Positions 44,594 through 54,124 are shown, numbered from the stretch's first letter. The stretch is 64,000 nt of DNA from Grimontia celer (GCF_900055185.1 NZ_FIZX01000001.1:1364001-1428000), one strand, 5' to 3'. The notes: a model not told the origin generated them from the sequence alone. Program-made: numbers and translations.

Positions 44594-46297
44594 ATGAGTG
44601 CTCAAAAGAAAGATATAGCTGTAAAACAATCTGTTACCACCATCGTCGCCCGTTCTCTTATTGGCATACTCTTTCTCGCGGTGATTATCACGGGTTTTGC
44701 AATCTTTACCTTTGCTTCCAGCCTGAATGACGCTGCGGCGATCAATACCTCTGGCTCACTGCGAATGCAAAGCTACAGAATTGCTTACGACATCGTACTC
44801 GACTCTCCTCGCCTGCCTGAGCATATCGAAAGCTTCGAAACGTCACTGCTTTCTCCGGAACTCGTTATTCTGGATAACTTCGCCGTACCCATGGAAATAC
44901 GGGACCGTTATAACTCGCTCATCTCTCGCTGGATCTTGCTACGCCCAGAGTTGGAGAGCCAAGATCGTGGTTTTTACGTTGAGCAAGTCGGTTTATTCGT
45001 AAATGATATCGACCGTTTTGTGTATGCCCTTCAGCAGCATTCTGAAAACAAACTGCAGGTGCTCGCCTTGGTGGGCAGCGTCGGTCTTGGGCTGATCTTG
45101 GCGTTGGTGCTGTTTCTTATTCACTACACTCAACGCCACATTGTGAATCCTCTCAACATGCTGGTGAAAGCCAGCCAGAAGATTCAAAACCGCGAATTTG
45201 ATGCCGAATTACCGCCTGTTAAGAACAATGAATTGGGTGTGCTGTCCAACAGCTTCGCCTTGATGGCCAATGAACTAAAAGGCCTCTACAGCAACCTAGA
45301 GCAGAAAATTGAGAATAAAACGCAAAAGCTCACCAAGGCCAACCAGTCACTCAATGTGCTTTATGATTGTTCAACCCAGCTTTCTTCTACCTTCCTTACG
45401 CGGGAGAGCTTCGAGAAAATCTTAGCCATCACTTTGAAAGCAGATGGTGTAGAAGCGCTGGCATTGCAAGCCCACAATGAAAACCAGACAGACTGGGAAA
45501 TTTCTGCGGGTGAGCCAACAGAAGACGAATGGCGTTCTCTCCCATTAGAGCTTGATGGAGAAACACTTGGAACGCTCAAATGGCAAGGGAACATAGATAT
45601 CGTTGACCATGTGCTTCTCTCGAATCTGGCCGCAATTTTTGCCCGTGGGGTTTACTATAATCATGCGCAAAAACAGGCCATGCACCTCGCCGTGATGGAA
45701 GAGCGGGCAACATTGGCGCGTGAGCTACATGATTCAATCGCACAATCGCTCTCCTACCTGAAGATTCAAACGAGTTTGTTGAAACGCCATCTAAAAGTGA
45801 TTGATGCGCCTGACTGCAAAGAGATTGCTGACGATATCAGCGAGCAATTGCGCATTGCTTACGATCAGCTGCGGGAACTGCTAAACGCATTCAGACTGTC
45901 TTTGACTCATGCTGATTTTGGCCTTGCGCTTCGCGAAATGATTGATGCTTTACAATCGCAGACCGATGCAAATCTGTCTGTTTCTGCAGAAATGGATACC
46001 CTTTCTATGGATGCACAGCGCCAGATGCACATTCTGCAAATCATCCGTGAAGCCTGTGCCAATGCCATCAAACACGCGAAGGCGACTAACATCAGGGTTC
46101 GCTGTTTCCAGCACAATCATCAGGCTTGTGTAGAAATCGTCGACGATGGTGTTGGCTTCTCACTACGTGAAGAAAAGCCGGATCACTATGGGCTAAACAT
46201 CATGCAGGAACGCTCTGTCATGCTTGGTGGCGAGCTGAAAATCACCACAGCGCCCTCTCAAGGCTGTCAGGTGACACTAACCTTTGACCTTAACTAA
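44594..46297 (+). CDS. narQ: NarQ nitrate/nitrite sensor kinase
   Basis: The 567-residue product has a first membrane helix (about 15-45), a periplasmic P-box region (AAAINTSGSLRMQSYRIAYDI) that recognises nitrate, a second helix (about 156-180) and a HAMP linker. A cytoplasmic region and transmitter follow, with His379 in ELARELHDSIAQSL. The ATPase domain is of HATPase type with VDDGVGF. It phosphorylates the adjacent NarP. The ATG at 44594 is preferred over an in-frame TTG four codons earlier; neither has a clear ribosome site. It is divergent from napF. Confidence 0.95.
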   Translation: MSAQKKDIAVKQSVTTIVARSLIGILFLAVIITGFAIFTFASSLNDAAAINTSGSLRMQSYRIAYDIVLDSPRLPEHIESFETSLLSPELVILDNFAVPMEIRDRYNSLISRWILLRPELESQDRGFYVEQVGLFVNDIDRFVYALQQHSENKLQVLALVGSVGLGLILALVLFLIHYTQRHIVNPLNMLVKASQKIQNREFDAELPPVKNNELGVLSNSFALMANELKGLYSNLEQKIENKTQKLTKANQSLNVLYDCSTQLSSTFLTRESFEKILAITLKADGVEALALQAHNENQTDWEISAGEPTEDEWRSLPLELDGETLGTLKWQGNIDIVDHVLLSNLAAIFARGVYYNHAQKQAMHLAVMEERATLARELHDSIAQSLSYLKIQTSLLKRHLKVIDAPDCKEIADDISEQLRIAYDQLRELLNAFRLSLTHADFGLALREMIDALQSQTDANLSVSAEMDTLSMDAQRQMHILQIIREACANAIKHAKATNIRVRCFQHNHQACVEIVDDGVGFSLREEKPDHYGLNIMQERSVMLGGELKITTAPSQGCQVTLTFDLN

Positions 46298-46314
46298 CCC
46301 GGAGTAACTTTCAC

Positions 46315-46944
46315 ATGGAAACATGGAGTGTCTTGCTGGTCGATGACCACCCGCTGATGAGAAAAGGTCTTTCGCAGTTACTGAAGTTTGAGCCTGAGTT
46401 TTCTTCCATTTCAGAAGCCAGTAATGGTGCTGATGCTATTGCTGAAGTGCTACGTAATGAACCAGACCTGATTATTCTGGACCTCAACATGAAAGGCCTC
46501 TCTGGTCTCGACACGCTCAAAGCACTGAGAAATGATGGCTGTACGTCCATCATTGTTATTCTGACAGTATCAGACAGTCCAAGCGATATTCACGCCATTG
46601 TGCAAGCGGGTGCTGACGGTTATTTGCTTAAAGACGGTGAGCCGGAAGAGCTAGTGGATCAACTGAAATTCGCCATGACAGGAGAAAAAGCTTATAGCGA
46701 ACAGGTCCGCCATTTTCTGGAACAGAACCGTGACCAAACCTCGCCGCTTAGTGTGCTGACAGAACGTGAGCGCCAAATTCTCCATCAAGTCGCCAAGGGG
46801 CTCAGAAACAAACAAATTGCTGAAGCGCTATATATCTCTGAAGCGACCGTGAAAGTCCACCTTAAGAACCTCTTAAAAAAACTGGGGGTCGAATCGCGGG
46901 TTGCTGCCACCGTACTCTATTTGGAAAACGAGCCGGGCGCTTGA
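46315..46944 (+). CDS. narP: NarP response regulator
   Basis: The 209-residue product has a receiver domain with acidic DD at residues 10-11, phospho-acceptor Asp56 in LIILDLNMKGLSG and Lys in LLKDGEP. The C-terminal LuxR-type helix-turn-helix is LTERERQILHQVAKGLRNKQIAEALYI. It is activated by NarQ and should bind the operator between napF and narQ to control nitrate reduction. It begins 17 bp after the narQ stop. Confidence 0.96.
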   Translation: METWSVLLVDDHPLMRKGLSQLLKFEPEFSSISEASNGADAIAEVLRNEPDLIILDLNMKGLSGLDTLKALRNDGCTSIIVILTVSDSPSDIHAIVQAGADGYLLKDGEPEELVDQLKFAMTGEKAYSEQVRHFLEQNRDQTSPLSVLTERERQILHQVAKGLRNKQIAEALYISEATVKVHLKNLLKKLGVESRVAATVLYLENEPGA

Positions 46945-46974
46945 TTGAAGACTTAAAGACCAAGACCTAAAAAC

Positions 46975-47023
46975 CAAGCTTAAAAAAAAGGGCGACCAAA
47001 TGGTCGCCCTTTTTTTTTAAGCT
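46975..47023. terminator. Strong bidirectional terminator
   Basis: A near-perfect 24-bp stem runs from AAGCTTAAAAAAAAGGGCG to its complement, with a tiny loop. It has flanking A-runs and T-runs on both sides and ends narP and the convergent surface-protein gene. Confidence 0.95.
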
Positions 47024-47034
47024 TAGACATCGAC

Positions 47035-49710
47035 TTAGAACAGGTCTTCACCATTCAGGGTGACTGTCTCTGCATCAGTCCAAATGGTGATGGTGCGATC
47101 CAGCGTTTCGTGCTCAAACACGTAAGCATTCAGTTCGCCAACCTGAGTATTGTTCAGGCCCATCAAGCTGATCATTTCTGCTGAGATTGGTGCGTTAACA
47201 GTACCGCCGTCAACAAACTCCCAAGGCACGCCAGATACATCAAGTGCATCATCACCTTCGCCCAGGTAAGCAATGAAACCATCCCAGTCATCCGGAGTAC
47301 CCGCATCTTCACCAGCTGGTACGTCTGACTGTGCCTCGATAGCATTCGGGTTGATAATAACCGTCTGGTCACCTTCATCCCCAACCACTGCCTCGATTTG
47401 CGCCATAACATTGCCTGTTACGGTAGAATCTGTCTGGTAAGAAACACCTGTAAAATCGACAACAGCGTCACCTTTTACCAACATGGTATCGAAACCAGTG
47501 TCACCGTAATACATGTGCTGATTGATCACTTCACCGCTGCTGTTCGTTGTGGTGAGACCAACAAAGTCGTCCTGACCGAATATGAGTATGTCATCACCCT
47601 TACTACCACGGTAGCTGTCCACACCTTCGCCACCGTCGATGGTCACATCGCTGCCTGGACCACCATTCAGGACGTCATCACCAGCACCGCCCAGCAAGGT
47701 GTCTTTACCAGTACCACCGAATAGGGTGTCGTTACCTTCACCACCTTCAATGATGTCATCGCCTTCACCACCATAGATGATGTCATCGCCAACACCACCC
47801 ATGATGTGGTCAACATCGTCACCACCATAAATCGTGTCGTTACCTTCACCACCGTAGATAGTATCTGCGTCGCTCTCTTCAACAACCTGAGTCGCGTTCA
47901 CTTTCATCACAACGTCATTGAAGTCTTTGTCACCCAGACACCACAGGTCTTCCCAGCAAGAGTTCTCGCCAGAGTTGATTTCGTGATCCTGACGGTCGCC
48001 GTTTTTGCCTTGCTCAGATACATAGCCGCCAGCAGACAAACTACCCTGACCAAATACTGGGCTACCGTTAGCAAAACTTAGGGTAACTTCACCTTCGTCA
48101 AAGCCTTTGGTATCACCGTCTGGAATGATGAACAAGCCAAGACGATCTGCACCTTCAACATCGATAATCGCTTGTGCTTCGTTATCCAGTTTCGCGTTGT
48201 CAGCCATGATGACAGCTTTCAAAACGTTACCGTTCTCATCCAGCACGTAGTAACCCACGCTGTTGTTGTATGAAGCACTTGAGGTGATGTGTGACAGATC
48301 CAACGTGACAGCGTCACCGTTGCTGATATCCCAGTAACCGTCATGGCCACGGTCCAGATCCAGTGTTTGTTGACCATAGTTACCACCGTAAATGACGTCG
48401 TCGCCTTCGCCGCCGTAAATCACATCGTCGCCCCATTGACCGTAAATGGTGTCGTTACCTTTACCACCGTCAATGTAGTCTTCATCGTTAGAGACTTGAG
48501 TTTGCTCTTCAGCAATTTGGTCGTACTCGATGTAGCTGATGTTGCTGTATGAGTTTGGCACTAGCGACAGATCAGTAGAATCTGTGATTTCAGGTCCGCT
48601 CAGTTGAAGCAGCAGGTTACCGTTCTCATTTAGGTTGTTGTAGTGGTGGCCATTACCATCCAGATCCACATCAATCACGGCAAATTCGTAGATGTTGCCG
48701 TCTGAATCACAGTACTTCAGGGTGTAATCCAGGTTCACAGAATAAGTATTGCCATCGATGGTCACTGTTTGTGATTTGTCATCTGAATACTCGTTGCAGT
48801 AGTCGTCACCATTCAGCTTTCCATCGTCATCCTGGAAAGTCACATTGGTAGAGCCGCCATCGAAAGACAGTTTGTTCGGGAAGCAGAAAGTGTGGAACTC
48901 ACCGCCTGAAGGCATGGTGAAATCACTGCCCATTTGGAAAACGTTTACACTCGGGTCGTCGCTAAAGTTAGGAGACGCAGTGTTGCCGTAGATGGTGTCA
49001 TCACCGTCACCACCAAAAAGCTGGTCCTGACCATTGTTACCTTCAATGTAATCATCACCGCCCTGGCCATACACAGTATCGTCACCGTCACCTGCGTAAA
49101 TCTCGTCGTCACCACCAACACTTGGATCAACTTCTTCAGGAGAAGTGAAAGAAGAGTAGTCCAGGCTGCTGATGTTTTCGTAAGAGCCCTGAACGTAAGA
49201 CATGCTGGTTGAAGAAGTGATTTCTGGGCCATCCAGTTGGATAAGGATTTTGCCGTTTTCACCAACGTTATTGTAGTGGCTGCCATTGTTGTCAGCGTCG
49301 ATGTCTACAACAGCAAATGTGTAGATGTTGCCGTCTGAATCACAGTATTTCAGCTGGTAGTCAACGTTTACATCGTACTCGTTGCCATTCAGTTCAACTG
49401 TCTGCGTTTTATCGTCTGAATACTCGTTACAACGATCATCGCCATCGAGCTTAGCGTCGTCATCATTAAACGTTACGCTGGTCGTAGAACCTGAGAAATT
49501 AAGCGTTGGTGGGAAATTGAAAGTGTGGAATTCGCCACTTGAAGCAGTGAAGTCATCGCCAAGTACAAAAACAGCGCCAGTGTTGCCATTGCCCGATGAG
49601 CTACCTACATCACCATAGATAGTATCGTCACCACCACGACCTTCGATATAGTCATCTCCCAAAGTGCCGTTAAGTGTCTCGCCGTTTGAAGTACCGATAA
49701 TATTAGACAT
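47035..49710 (-). CDS. RTX/DUF4114 surface protein with duplicated Cys-bearing module
   Basis: The 891-residue product has RTX glycine/aspartate nonapeptide blocks (about 1-35, 200-250, 410-450 and 615-700). It also has two copies of a module of about 150 residues (48-200 and 258-400) with FHTF, DDxCNEYSDDK and LKYCDSDGNIY motifs, and a DUF4114-like domain (about 455-610) with FNDVVMKV. The seven cysteines are unusual for RTX proteins. There is no N-terminal signal peptide, so export should be by a type I system with an uncleaved C-terminal signal. The ribosome site AGAGGGAC and a GEMM-like leader precede the gene. It is probably a c-di-GMP-controlled matrix or adhesion protein. Confidence 0.82.
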   Translation of the reverse strand: MSNIIGTSNGETLNGTLGDDYIEGRGGDDTIYGDVGSSSGNGNTGAVFVLGDDFTASSGEFHTFNFPPTLNFSGSTTSVTFNDDDAKLDGDDRCNEYSDDKTQTVELNGNEYDVNVDYQLKYCDSDGNIYTFAVVDIDADNNGSHYNNVGENGKILIQLDGPEITSSTSMSYVQGSYENISSLDYSSFTSPEEVDPSVGGDDEIYAGDGDDTVYGQGGDDYIEGNNGQDQLFGGDGDDTIYGNTASPNFSDDPSVNVFQMGSDFTMPSGGEFHTFCFPNKLSFDGGSTNVTFQDDDGKLNGDDYCNEYSDDKSQTVTIDGNTYSVNLDYTLKYCDSDGNIYEFAVIDVDLDGNGHHYNNLNENGNLLLQLSGPEITDSTDLSLVPNSYSNISYIEYDQIAEEQTQVSNDEDYIDGGKGNDTIYGQWGDDVIYGGEGDDVIYGGNYGQQTLDLDRGHDGYWDISNGDAVTLDLSHITSSASYNNSVGYYVLDENGNVLKAVIMADNAKLDNEAQAIIDVEGADRLGLFIIPDGDTKGFDEGEVTLSFANGSPVFGQGSLSAGGYVSEQGKNGDRQDHEINSGENSCWEDLWCLGDKDFNDVVMKVNATQVVEESDADTIYGGEGNDTIYGGDDVDHIMGGVGDDIIYGGEGDDIIEGGEGNDTLFGGTGKDTLLGGAGDDVLNGGPGSDVTIDGGEGVDSYRGSKGDDILIFGQDDFVGLTTTNSSGEVINQHMYYGDTGFDTMLVKGDAVVDFTGVSYQTDSTVTGNVMAQIEAVVGDEGDQTVIINPNAIEAQSDVPAGEDAGTPDDWDGFIAYLGEGDDALDVSGVPWEFVDGGTVNAPISAEMISLMGLNNTQVGELNAYVFEHETLDRTITIWTDAETVTLNGEDLF

Positions 49711-49742
49711 TTGTTGTCCCTCTTTTAGCTAACCAAAGCAAG

Positions 49743-49830
49743 AGGCAGTCCGGCCGTCTCAGTACCACCAACAACCCTGAGACCCGAAACTTTCCGTCCC
49801 TGTTTCACAACAGGTATGGCTTTAACTCCG
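49743..49830 (-). promoter_or_regulatory. Candidate c-di-GMP-I (GEMM) riboswitch
   Basis: Read on the minus strand, this leader has CCTGTT-GTGA-AACAGG (stem with GNRA loop), then GGGACGGAAAG, then CGGGTCTCA and TGAGACGGCCGGACTGCC, which pair around a 15-base loop. GEMM-I RNAs have the same order: CAAACC, GAAA-capped stem, GGGACGCAAAGCC, a G/C-rich second stem and a closing GCCGG.UUGCC. The guanine expected at the ligand position is present. Pairing of the outermost stem is imperfect, so confidence is moderate. The downstream start codon is about 33 bases away. Confidence 0.62.
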
Positions 49831-50124
49831 AATAGTTGTCCTATTGATGAATCTCGAATGATGGGCACCTTTCGTTCGCAAAGCATTGGTGCCGCTGTTT
49901 CAAAGCGATATCAGGTTGGCTGAATGAGGGCACCACAGCAAGCGTCTGAAGTGCAATTAGTACTTAATATAAGGCTGAGGGTGGAAGTGGTCTTAACTGT
50001 TTTTTAGAAAATGACGAACAGGCATTAGAAAAGCACTACGTGAAAAGCAGTACTCTTGAGTGATTATGGTATGAAACCGTACGCCGTATGTGACGTTTTC
50101 ACAGGGCTGTACGGCGATATCAAC

Positions 50125-50150
50125 AGAAAAGCCATCGACCGATGGCTTTT
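50125..50150. terminator. Terminator of peptide transporter gene
   Basis: A perfect 12-bp stem GAAAAGCCATCG/CGATGGCTTTTC has a 2-base loop. The flanking T content is modest, so strength is uncertain. It lies just past the stop of the gene on its right. Confidence 0.8.
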
Positions 50151-50177
50151 CCAGACATGCTATTGGCTTAGTTAATA

Positions 50178-51575
50178 TTAGGCCGCGACAACAGGCTTTT
50201 CTGTCAGGCTTTCGTCAGAATCCTGTTTGTTTCCTTCTGCACCATGCATCCAATCAACCAACTTGGTTGAACATAGGATTAGAAGCAGGCCAGCAATCGC
50301 TGAAGTGACGGCAATACCACCGAAGATAGCCAGTGGGCCAGCATCGCCAACATGGCTGCCAATAAAGCCTGCCACATAGTTTGCTACTGCGTTGGCACAG
50401 AACCAGGTACCCATCATCACAGACATCAGACGCAGAGGTGCCAGCTTAGTAATCAGAGAAAGTCCGATAGGCGATAAACACAGCTCACCCAATGTGTGGA
50501 AGAAATAGGCCCCAACCAACCACCACATAGAAGCCTTTACAGCCATATCCCCACCCTGCTGCATTGCTGCACCTACCATGCAGACAAAGCCCAGGGACAA
50601 GAAGCCCATTGCCATTGCAAACTTAATCGGAGAACTTGGCTCGTTCGCACCAAGGCGACGCCAGAACACCGCCAGCAATGGCGCAAGAATGATGATGAAC
50701 ATCGGATTCAATGACTGGAACCAGGCTGCTGGCACCTCAAAGCTACCCAGCATACGATTGGTGTATTCCTGCGAATAGATGTTCATCAGACCACCCGCTT
50801 GCTCAAAGCCCGCCCAGAAAATGATCACAAACAGGCTCATCACCACGATCACCTTCAAACGGTCGCGTTCCACCTTGGTTAATGGTTGTTTCCCGTTCGT
50901 GCCGGTTTTATTCATGTGTGCTTTTGCCGCTGGTTCAATGCCGATGCTGCCAAGAACACGGTTCGCAAACACCAGTTGAATCACCAGCGACATCAGCATG
51001 CCGACACCCGCACACAGGAAACCTGCTTTCCAGCCGTAATGCATGGAAGCCGTACCGGCAATAATGCCTGCCAGCAATGAACCCAGGTTGATGCCCATGT
51101 AGAAAATGGTAAACGCACCGTCACGGCGGTTGTCACCTTCGTTGTAAAGGTGTCCTACCATGGTGGAAATGTTTGGCTTAAACAGACCGTTACCGATAAT
51201 CAGAAACGCCAGACCGACGTAGAATGCCTGAAGTTCAAACGGGTCGATAAAGCTATTTGGCAATGCCAGTGTAAACTGACCAATTGCCATGAGCGCACCA
51301 CCCACTATGATTGAGCGTCGTTGGCCAAGGAAATTATCAGCAATCCAGCCGCCAAGAACAGGCGTCAGGTAAACAAGTCCGGTATAAATACCGTAGAGGT
51401 TCAGCGCGTCTTGTGTCGTCCATCCGAGACCGCCGTTAATGGTTTTATCTGTGAGGTAAAGCACCAGGATGGCGCGCATTGCATAGAAGGAGAAGCGTTC
51501 CCACAGCTCTGTGCCACAGAGGAGGAACAGACCGCGAGGATGACCCAGCCATTCGGACTGTCTGCTTGCATTCAT
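50178..51575 (-). CDS. POT-family proton:di/tripeptide symporter
   Basis: The 465-residue product has the ExxERF-like motif ELWERFSFY in its first helix and the POT signature region GGWIADNFLGQRRSI. It has about 14 hydrophobic segments and no signal peptide. It belongs to the Dtp/TppB group, which imports di- and tripeptides with protons. Which Dtp paralogue it is cannot be fixed from sequence alone. A 250-bp gap separates it from the emrD gene to its right, with that gene's terminator in the gap. Confidence 0.9.
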   Translation of the reverse strand: MNASRQSEWLGHPRGLFLLCGTELWERFSFYAMRAILVLYLTDKTINGGLGWTTQDALNLYGIYTGLVYLTPVLGGWIADNFLGQRRSIIVGGALMAIGQFTLALPNSFIDPFELQAFYVGLAFLIIGNGLFKPNISTMVGHLYNEGDNRRDGAFTIFYMGINLGSLLAGIIAGTASMHYGWKAGFLCAGVGMLMSLVIQLVFANRVLGSIGIEPAAKAHMNKTGTNGKQPLTKVERDRLKVIVVMSLFVIIFWAGFEQAGGLMNIYSQEYTNRMLGSFEVPAAWFQSLNPMFIIILAPLLAVFWRRLGANEPSSPIKFAMAMGFLSLGFVCMVGAAMQQGGDMAVKASMWWLVGAYFFHTLGELCLSPIGLSLITKLAPLRLMSVMMGTWFCANAVANYVAGFIGSHVGDAGPLAIFGGIAVTSAIAGLLLILCSTKLVDWMHGAEGNKQDSDESLTEKPVVAA

Positions 51576-51752
51576 TGTGTGTTTACCGCCTTTATCATTA
51601 TTAAAGCGGGAGTTTCTAGGTCCTCCTTTTCCTTTCCGACTCCGCTACAGGCGGTACACATTGCACCAATTTGAACCCTGTCGCAAATAATTAATGCACA
51701 AAATTTTCAATTTCAAACTTACCTTGATCTCTATCAGGCACAACCAAAATAG

Positions 51753-51792
51753 AAAAAGGCAGGAGATACTGTTGGATTTCCTGCCTTTATTT
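51753..51792 (-). terminator. Intrinsic terminator of emrD gene
   Basis: The stem AAAGGCAGGA/TCCTGCCTTT with a 13-base loop has an A-run on its left that reads as a T-run on the minus strand. It lies just beyond the emrD stop. Confidence 0.8.
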
Positions 51793-51822
51793 GTTGAATC
51801 ACCTGTATTTTGAGATTTACAG

Positions 51823-53025
51823 TTAGGCTGTAACTGGCGCGTCTGGTGCCATTTTGTGGCGACGACACAGGAGCAGACCAAGACCTGAAACCACAGCCAT
51901 TGCCAATAAAATTGCACCGAGTGAGAATTGGTCGTTCACGTTCATTTGAGCAGCCAGCAAGGTAAACAGACCCGCAGCCATATTCTGAACGCCACCCATT
52001 ACTGCACCGGCTGTCCCTGCATGACGGGGAAACGGAGAAATCGCACCGGTTGTCGCTGCGGGGAACAGAACACCAGCCCCCATAAAGTAAATGAATGCAC
52101 CACCAATCAGTGTTTCAATGGTCACAGTGACAAAGTAGCCAGGAATCACCACGGTCAACGCACCTGCCAGTAGGATCACCGACCCAACAAAGAGCGATTT
52201 ACCCGAAGACAAACGTTGTTCAATCGCACTGGAGAGCCATGATCCAACCATAAACCCTGGCAATGGAAGCACAAACAACAGGCTGACCATGGTTGCGCTC
52301 AGACCTAGCGTGCTTCCAAGCAAGACGCCAGCTGCCGCTTCAAATACTGAGATACCAGAGAATACGGCAATCAGGCAGATCAGGTAGCCCTGAAACTGTC
52401 GATTACTCATCACATGGTGATAACTTTTGATCACTGAGTCGTTGCGACGCGATTCAGGCGGCAGTGTTTCCTGAAAGTACAACGACATGACTAAGCACAC
52501 CACCGCTGCCAAGACAAGCAAAAATCCGTAACTCGCCTGCCAGCCAAAATAGGTGCTCAGCAAACCACCAATCACAGGTGCCATCAGCGGCGAGAAAATC
52601 AGACCAATGCTGACCAGACTGTTCGCTTTGTGAAGGCGGCTACCATCAAAGCAGTCACGCGTCAGCGTACGTGCCATTGCACCGCCACAACCAATACCTG
52701 CCCCCTGAATCACGCTGCCTAGCAGGAAAACGCTAAAACTCGGAGCCATGAGTGTCACGATGGTACCCACAAGATAAATCGCCAAACCAATAAGAATGAT
52801 GGGTTTACGCCCAAAGCGATCAGACAGTGGACCATAGATAAACTGGGAAAGACCGTATGGAATAAGGTAACACGCCATCACAGCCTGCAGCCAAGCTGGC
52901 GGTACAGCAAAACTTTCAGCCATCATGGCCATTGAAGGCACATACATGGTCTGCGTCATCTGACCTACGGCAGCCAGAATGATAATCATGAGTAAAATTT
53001 TGGATAAAGGCGTTGCCGAAGACAT
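51823..53025 (-). CDS. emrD: EmrD-like multidrug MFS efflux protein
   Basis: The 400-residue product is a 12-helix major facilitator of the DHA1 branch. Its sequence follows E. coli EmrD closely in AAVGQMTQTMYVPSMAMMA, YGPLSDRFGRKP and MARTLTRD. Such proteins export hydrophobic toxins with protons. The ATG at 53025 has GGGAG upstream; a TTG seven codons earlier lies within that site and is not used. It has its own terminator. Confidence 0.9.
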   Translation of the reverse strand: MSSATPLSKILLMIIILAAVGQMTQTMYVPSMAMMAESFAVPPAWLQAVMACYLIPYGLSQFIYGPLSDRFGRKPIILIGLAIYLVGTIVTLMAPSFSVFLLGSVIQGAGIGCGGAMARTLTRDCFDGSRLHKANSLVSIGLIFSPLMAPVIGGLLSTYFGWQASYGFLLVLAAVVCLVMSLYFQETLPPESRRNDSVIKSYHHVMSNRQFQGYLICLIAVFSGISVFEAAAGVLLGSTLGLSATMVSLLFVLPLPGFMVGSWLSSAIEQRLSSGKSLFVGSVILLAGALTVVIPGYFVTVTIETLIGGAFIYFMGAGVLFPAATTGAISPFPRHAGTAGAVMGGVQNMAAGLFTLLAAQMNVNDQFSLGAILLAMAVVSGLGLLLCRRHKMAPDAPVTA

Positions 53026-53340
53026 CACCAGCACTCCCGGAAGCAAGTAATTACTGAGAATCTTTTATGCGAGGAAGTGGACGATAAAAGGGAAATTTAA
53101 CGCTTTCGTTGAATAGTACGCCACCACCTCTAATTTTTCGCAGAGTTTAGTGTCGTAAGGGGCTTCAAACAACTAATTAAACGTCATTCAAGCACGATAA
53201 GAAATCATAGAAAGGATTAGTTAATCTAATGCGAAGTTGCAACCATTGATTTGCCTGATTATTCGCCAACTAAGAATAGATCTTCAAGATCAAAAAAGCA
53301 GCGACAATGCGCTGCTTTTACCCCATCACCTGCCAGGGAA
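53026..53340. other. Intergenic gap between ribA and emrD
   Basis: No gene is supported. A terminator for ribA lies at 53292-53322; the rest is the emrD promoter region on the right. No riboflavin-type riboswitch is seen here. Confidence 0.55.
53292..53322 (-). terminator. Intrinsic terminator of ribA gene
   Basis: A 10-bp stem AAAAGCAGCG/CGCTGCTTTT with a 6-base loop and flanking A-run on its left, which is a T-run on the minus strand. Confidence 0.85.
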
Positions 53341-53940
53341 TCAATCAATGGTCAGCTTATGCTTACCATGTGAAACTTTGGCTTTCAGGTACATTTCATT
53401 GCCATCTTTAATATGGGCTTGTGTACCAACGACATCTTCTAACTCGATGCCGTGCTCCTGAATCTCACGGATTTTCTTCGGGTTGTTGGTGATGAGGCGA
53501 ATGGTATTCACTTCCAGTGCTTTCAGCATGTCAGCAGCGTCTTCAAACGTACGCAAATCATCTGGGAATCCGAGGTGGTTATTCGCCTCGTAAGTGTTCA
53601 TGCCTTCGCTCTGGAGTTTGTACGCATCCAACTTGTTGTAAAGACCAATGCCGCGGCCTTCCTGGCGAAGATAGAGAATGATCCCGCCTTCTTCGCCCAT
53701 TTTCTGGATGGTTTCTTCCAGCTGTTCGCCGCAATCACAGCGAGAGGAGTGGAATACATCGCCTGTTAGGCATTCTGAATGCATTCGAACCAGTGGAGCT
53801 CCCTGCTGCTGGTCTGCACATTTGAAGATAATAGCGACGTGCTCTTTATCTGAGCCCAAACCTTCGAACGAAAGTATTTCTGCAGGAATCTTGCTACCTA
53901 CACCCACGTTCAATGGGACTCTTGCTCTAATTTTTGCCAT
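53341..53940 (-). CDS. ribA: GTP cyclohydrolase II
   Basis: The 199-residue product carries the zinc-binding cysteines in [17 protein letters not shown] and the motif [14 protein letters not shown] of RibA. It catalyses the first step of riboflavin synthesis from GTP. It has no attached DHBP synthase domain, so it is the monofunctional form. The ATG at 53940 is preferred to one three codons upstream. An inverted repeat (54053-54071) lies upstream between ribA and the acetyltransferase gene. Confidence 0.95.
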   Translation of the reverse strand: MAKIRARVPLNVGVGSKIPAEILSFEGLGSDKEHVAIIFKCADQQQGAPLVRMHSECLTGDVFHSSRCDCGEQLEETIQKMGEEGGIILYLRQEGRGIGLYNKLDAYKLQSEGMNTYEANNHLGFPDDLRTFEDAADMLKALEVNTIRLITNNPKKIREIQEHGIELEDVVGTQAHIKDGNEMYLKAKVSHGKHKLTID

Positions 53941-54052
53941 CGACTGCAATTCTCTTTTTCATTCGACAATGCCGAATTGTACTGCCCTGTATACCCGGAT
54001 TGAGCCGCTAAGTGTCTGAGCGCCGGATACATATCAACATCGTCGTAGTGAA

Positions 54053-54071
54053 ATTGTTATAATATAACAAT
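54053..54071. promoter_or_regulatory. Inverted repeat ATTGTTAT-N3-ATAACAAT upstream of ribA
   Basis: Perfect 8-bp arms surround a 3-base centre and contain a TATAAT-like core. It lies about 113 bp before the ribA start and could be an operator or the -10 region of a promoter. Confidence 0.4.
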
Positions 54072-54124
54072 TCTAACGCTGTGGCGGGCAATCGTAACAG
54101 AACTCTGATAACACTGCCAACCCA

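Larger units (their letters stand above)
49711..50177. other. Leader and promoter region of RTX/DUF4114 gene
   Basis: About 120 bp next to the surface-protein gene form a structured 5' leader with GEMM-like features. The remainder toward the peptide-transporter gene is unstructured, apart from its terminator near 50125. No other coding sequence is supported. Confidence 0.55.

Noticed and set aside
47035-49710. Short direct repeats that look like a CRISPR array
   Set aside because: They encode glycine/aspartate RTX nonapeptides in frame within a coding sequence, with no spacers of constant length.
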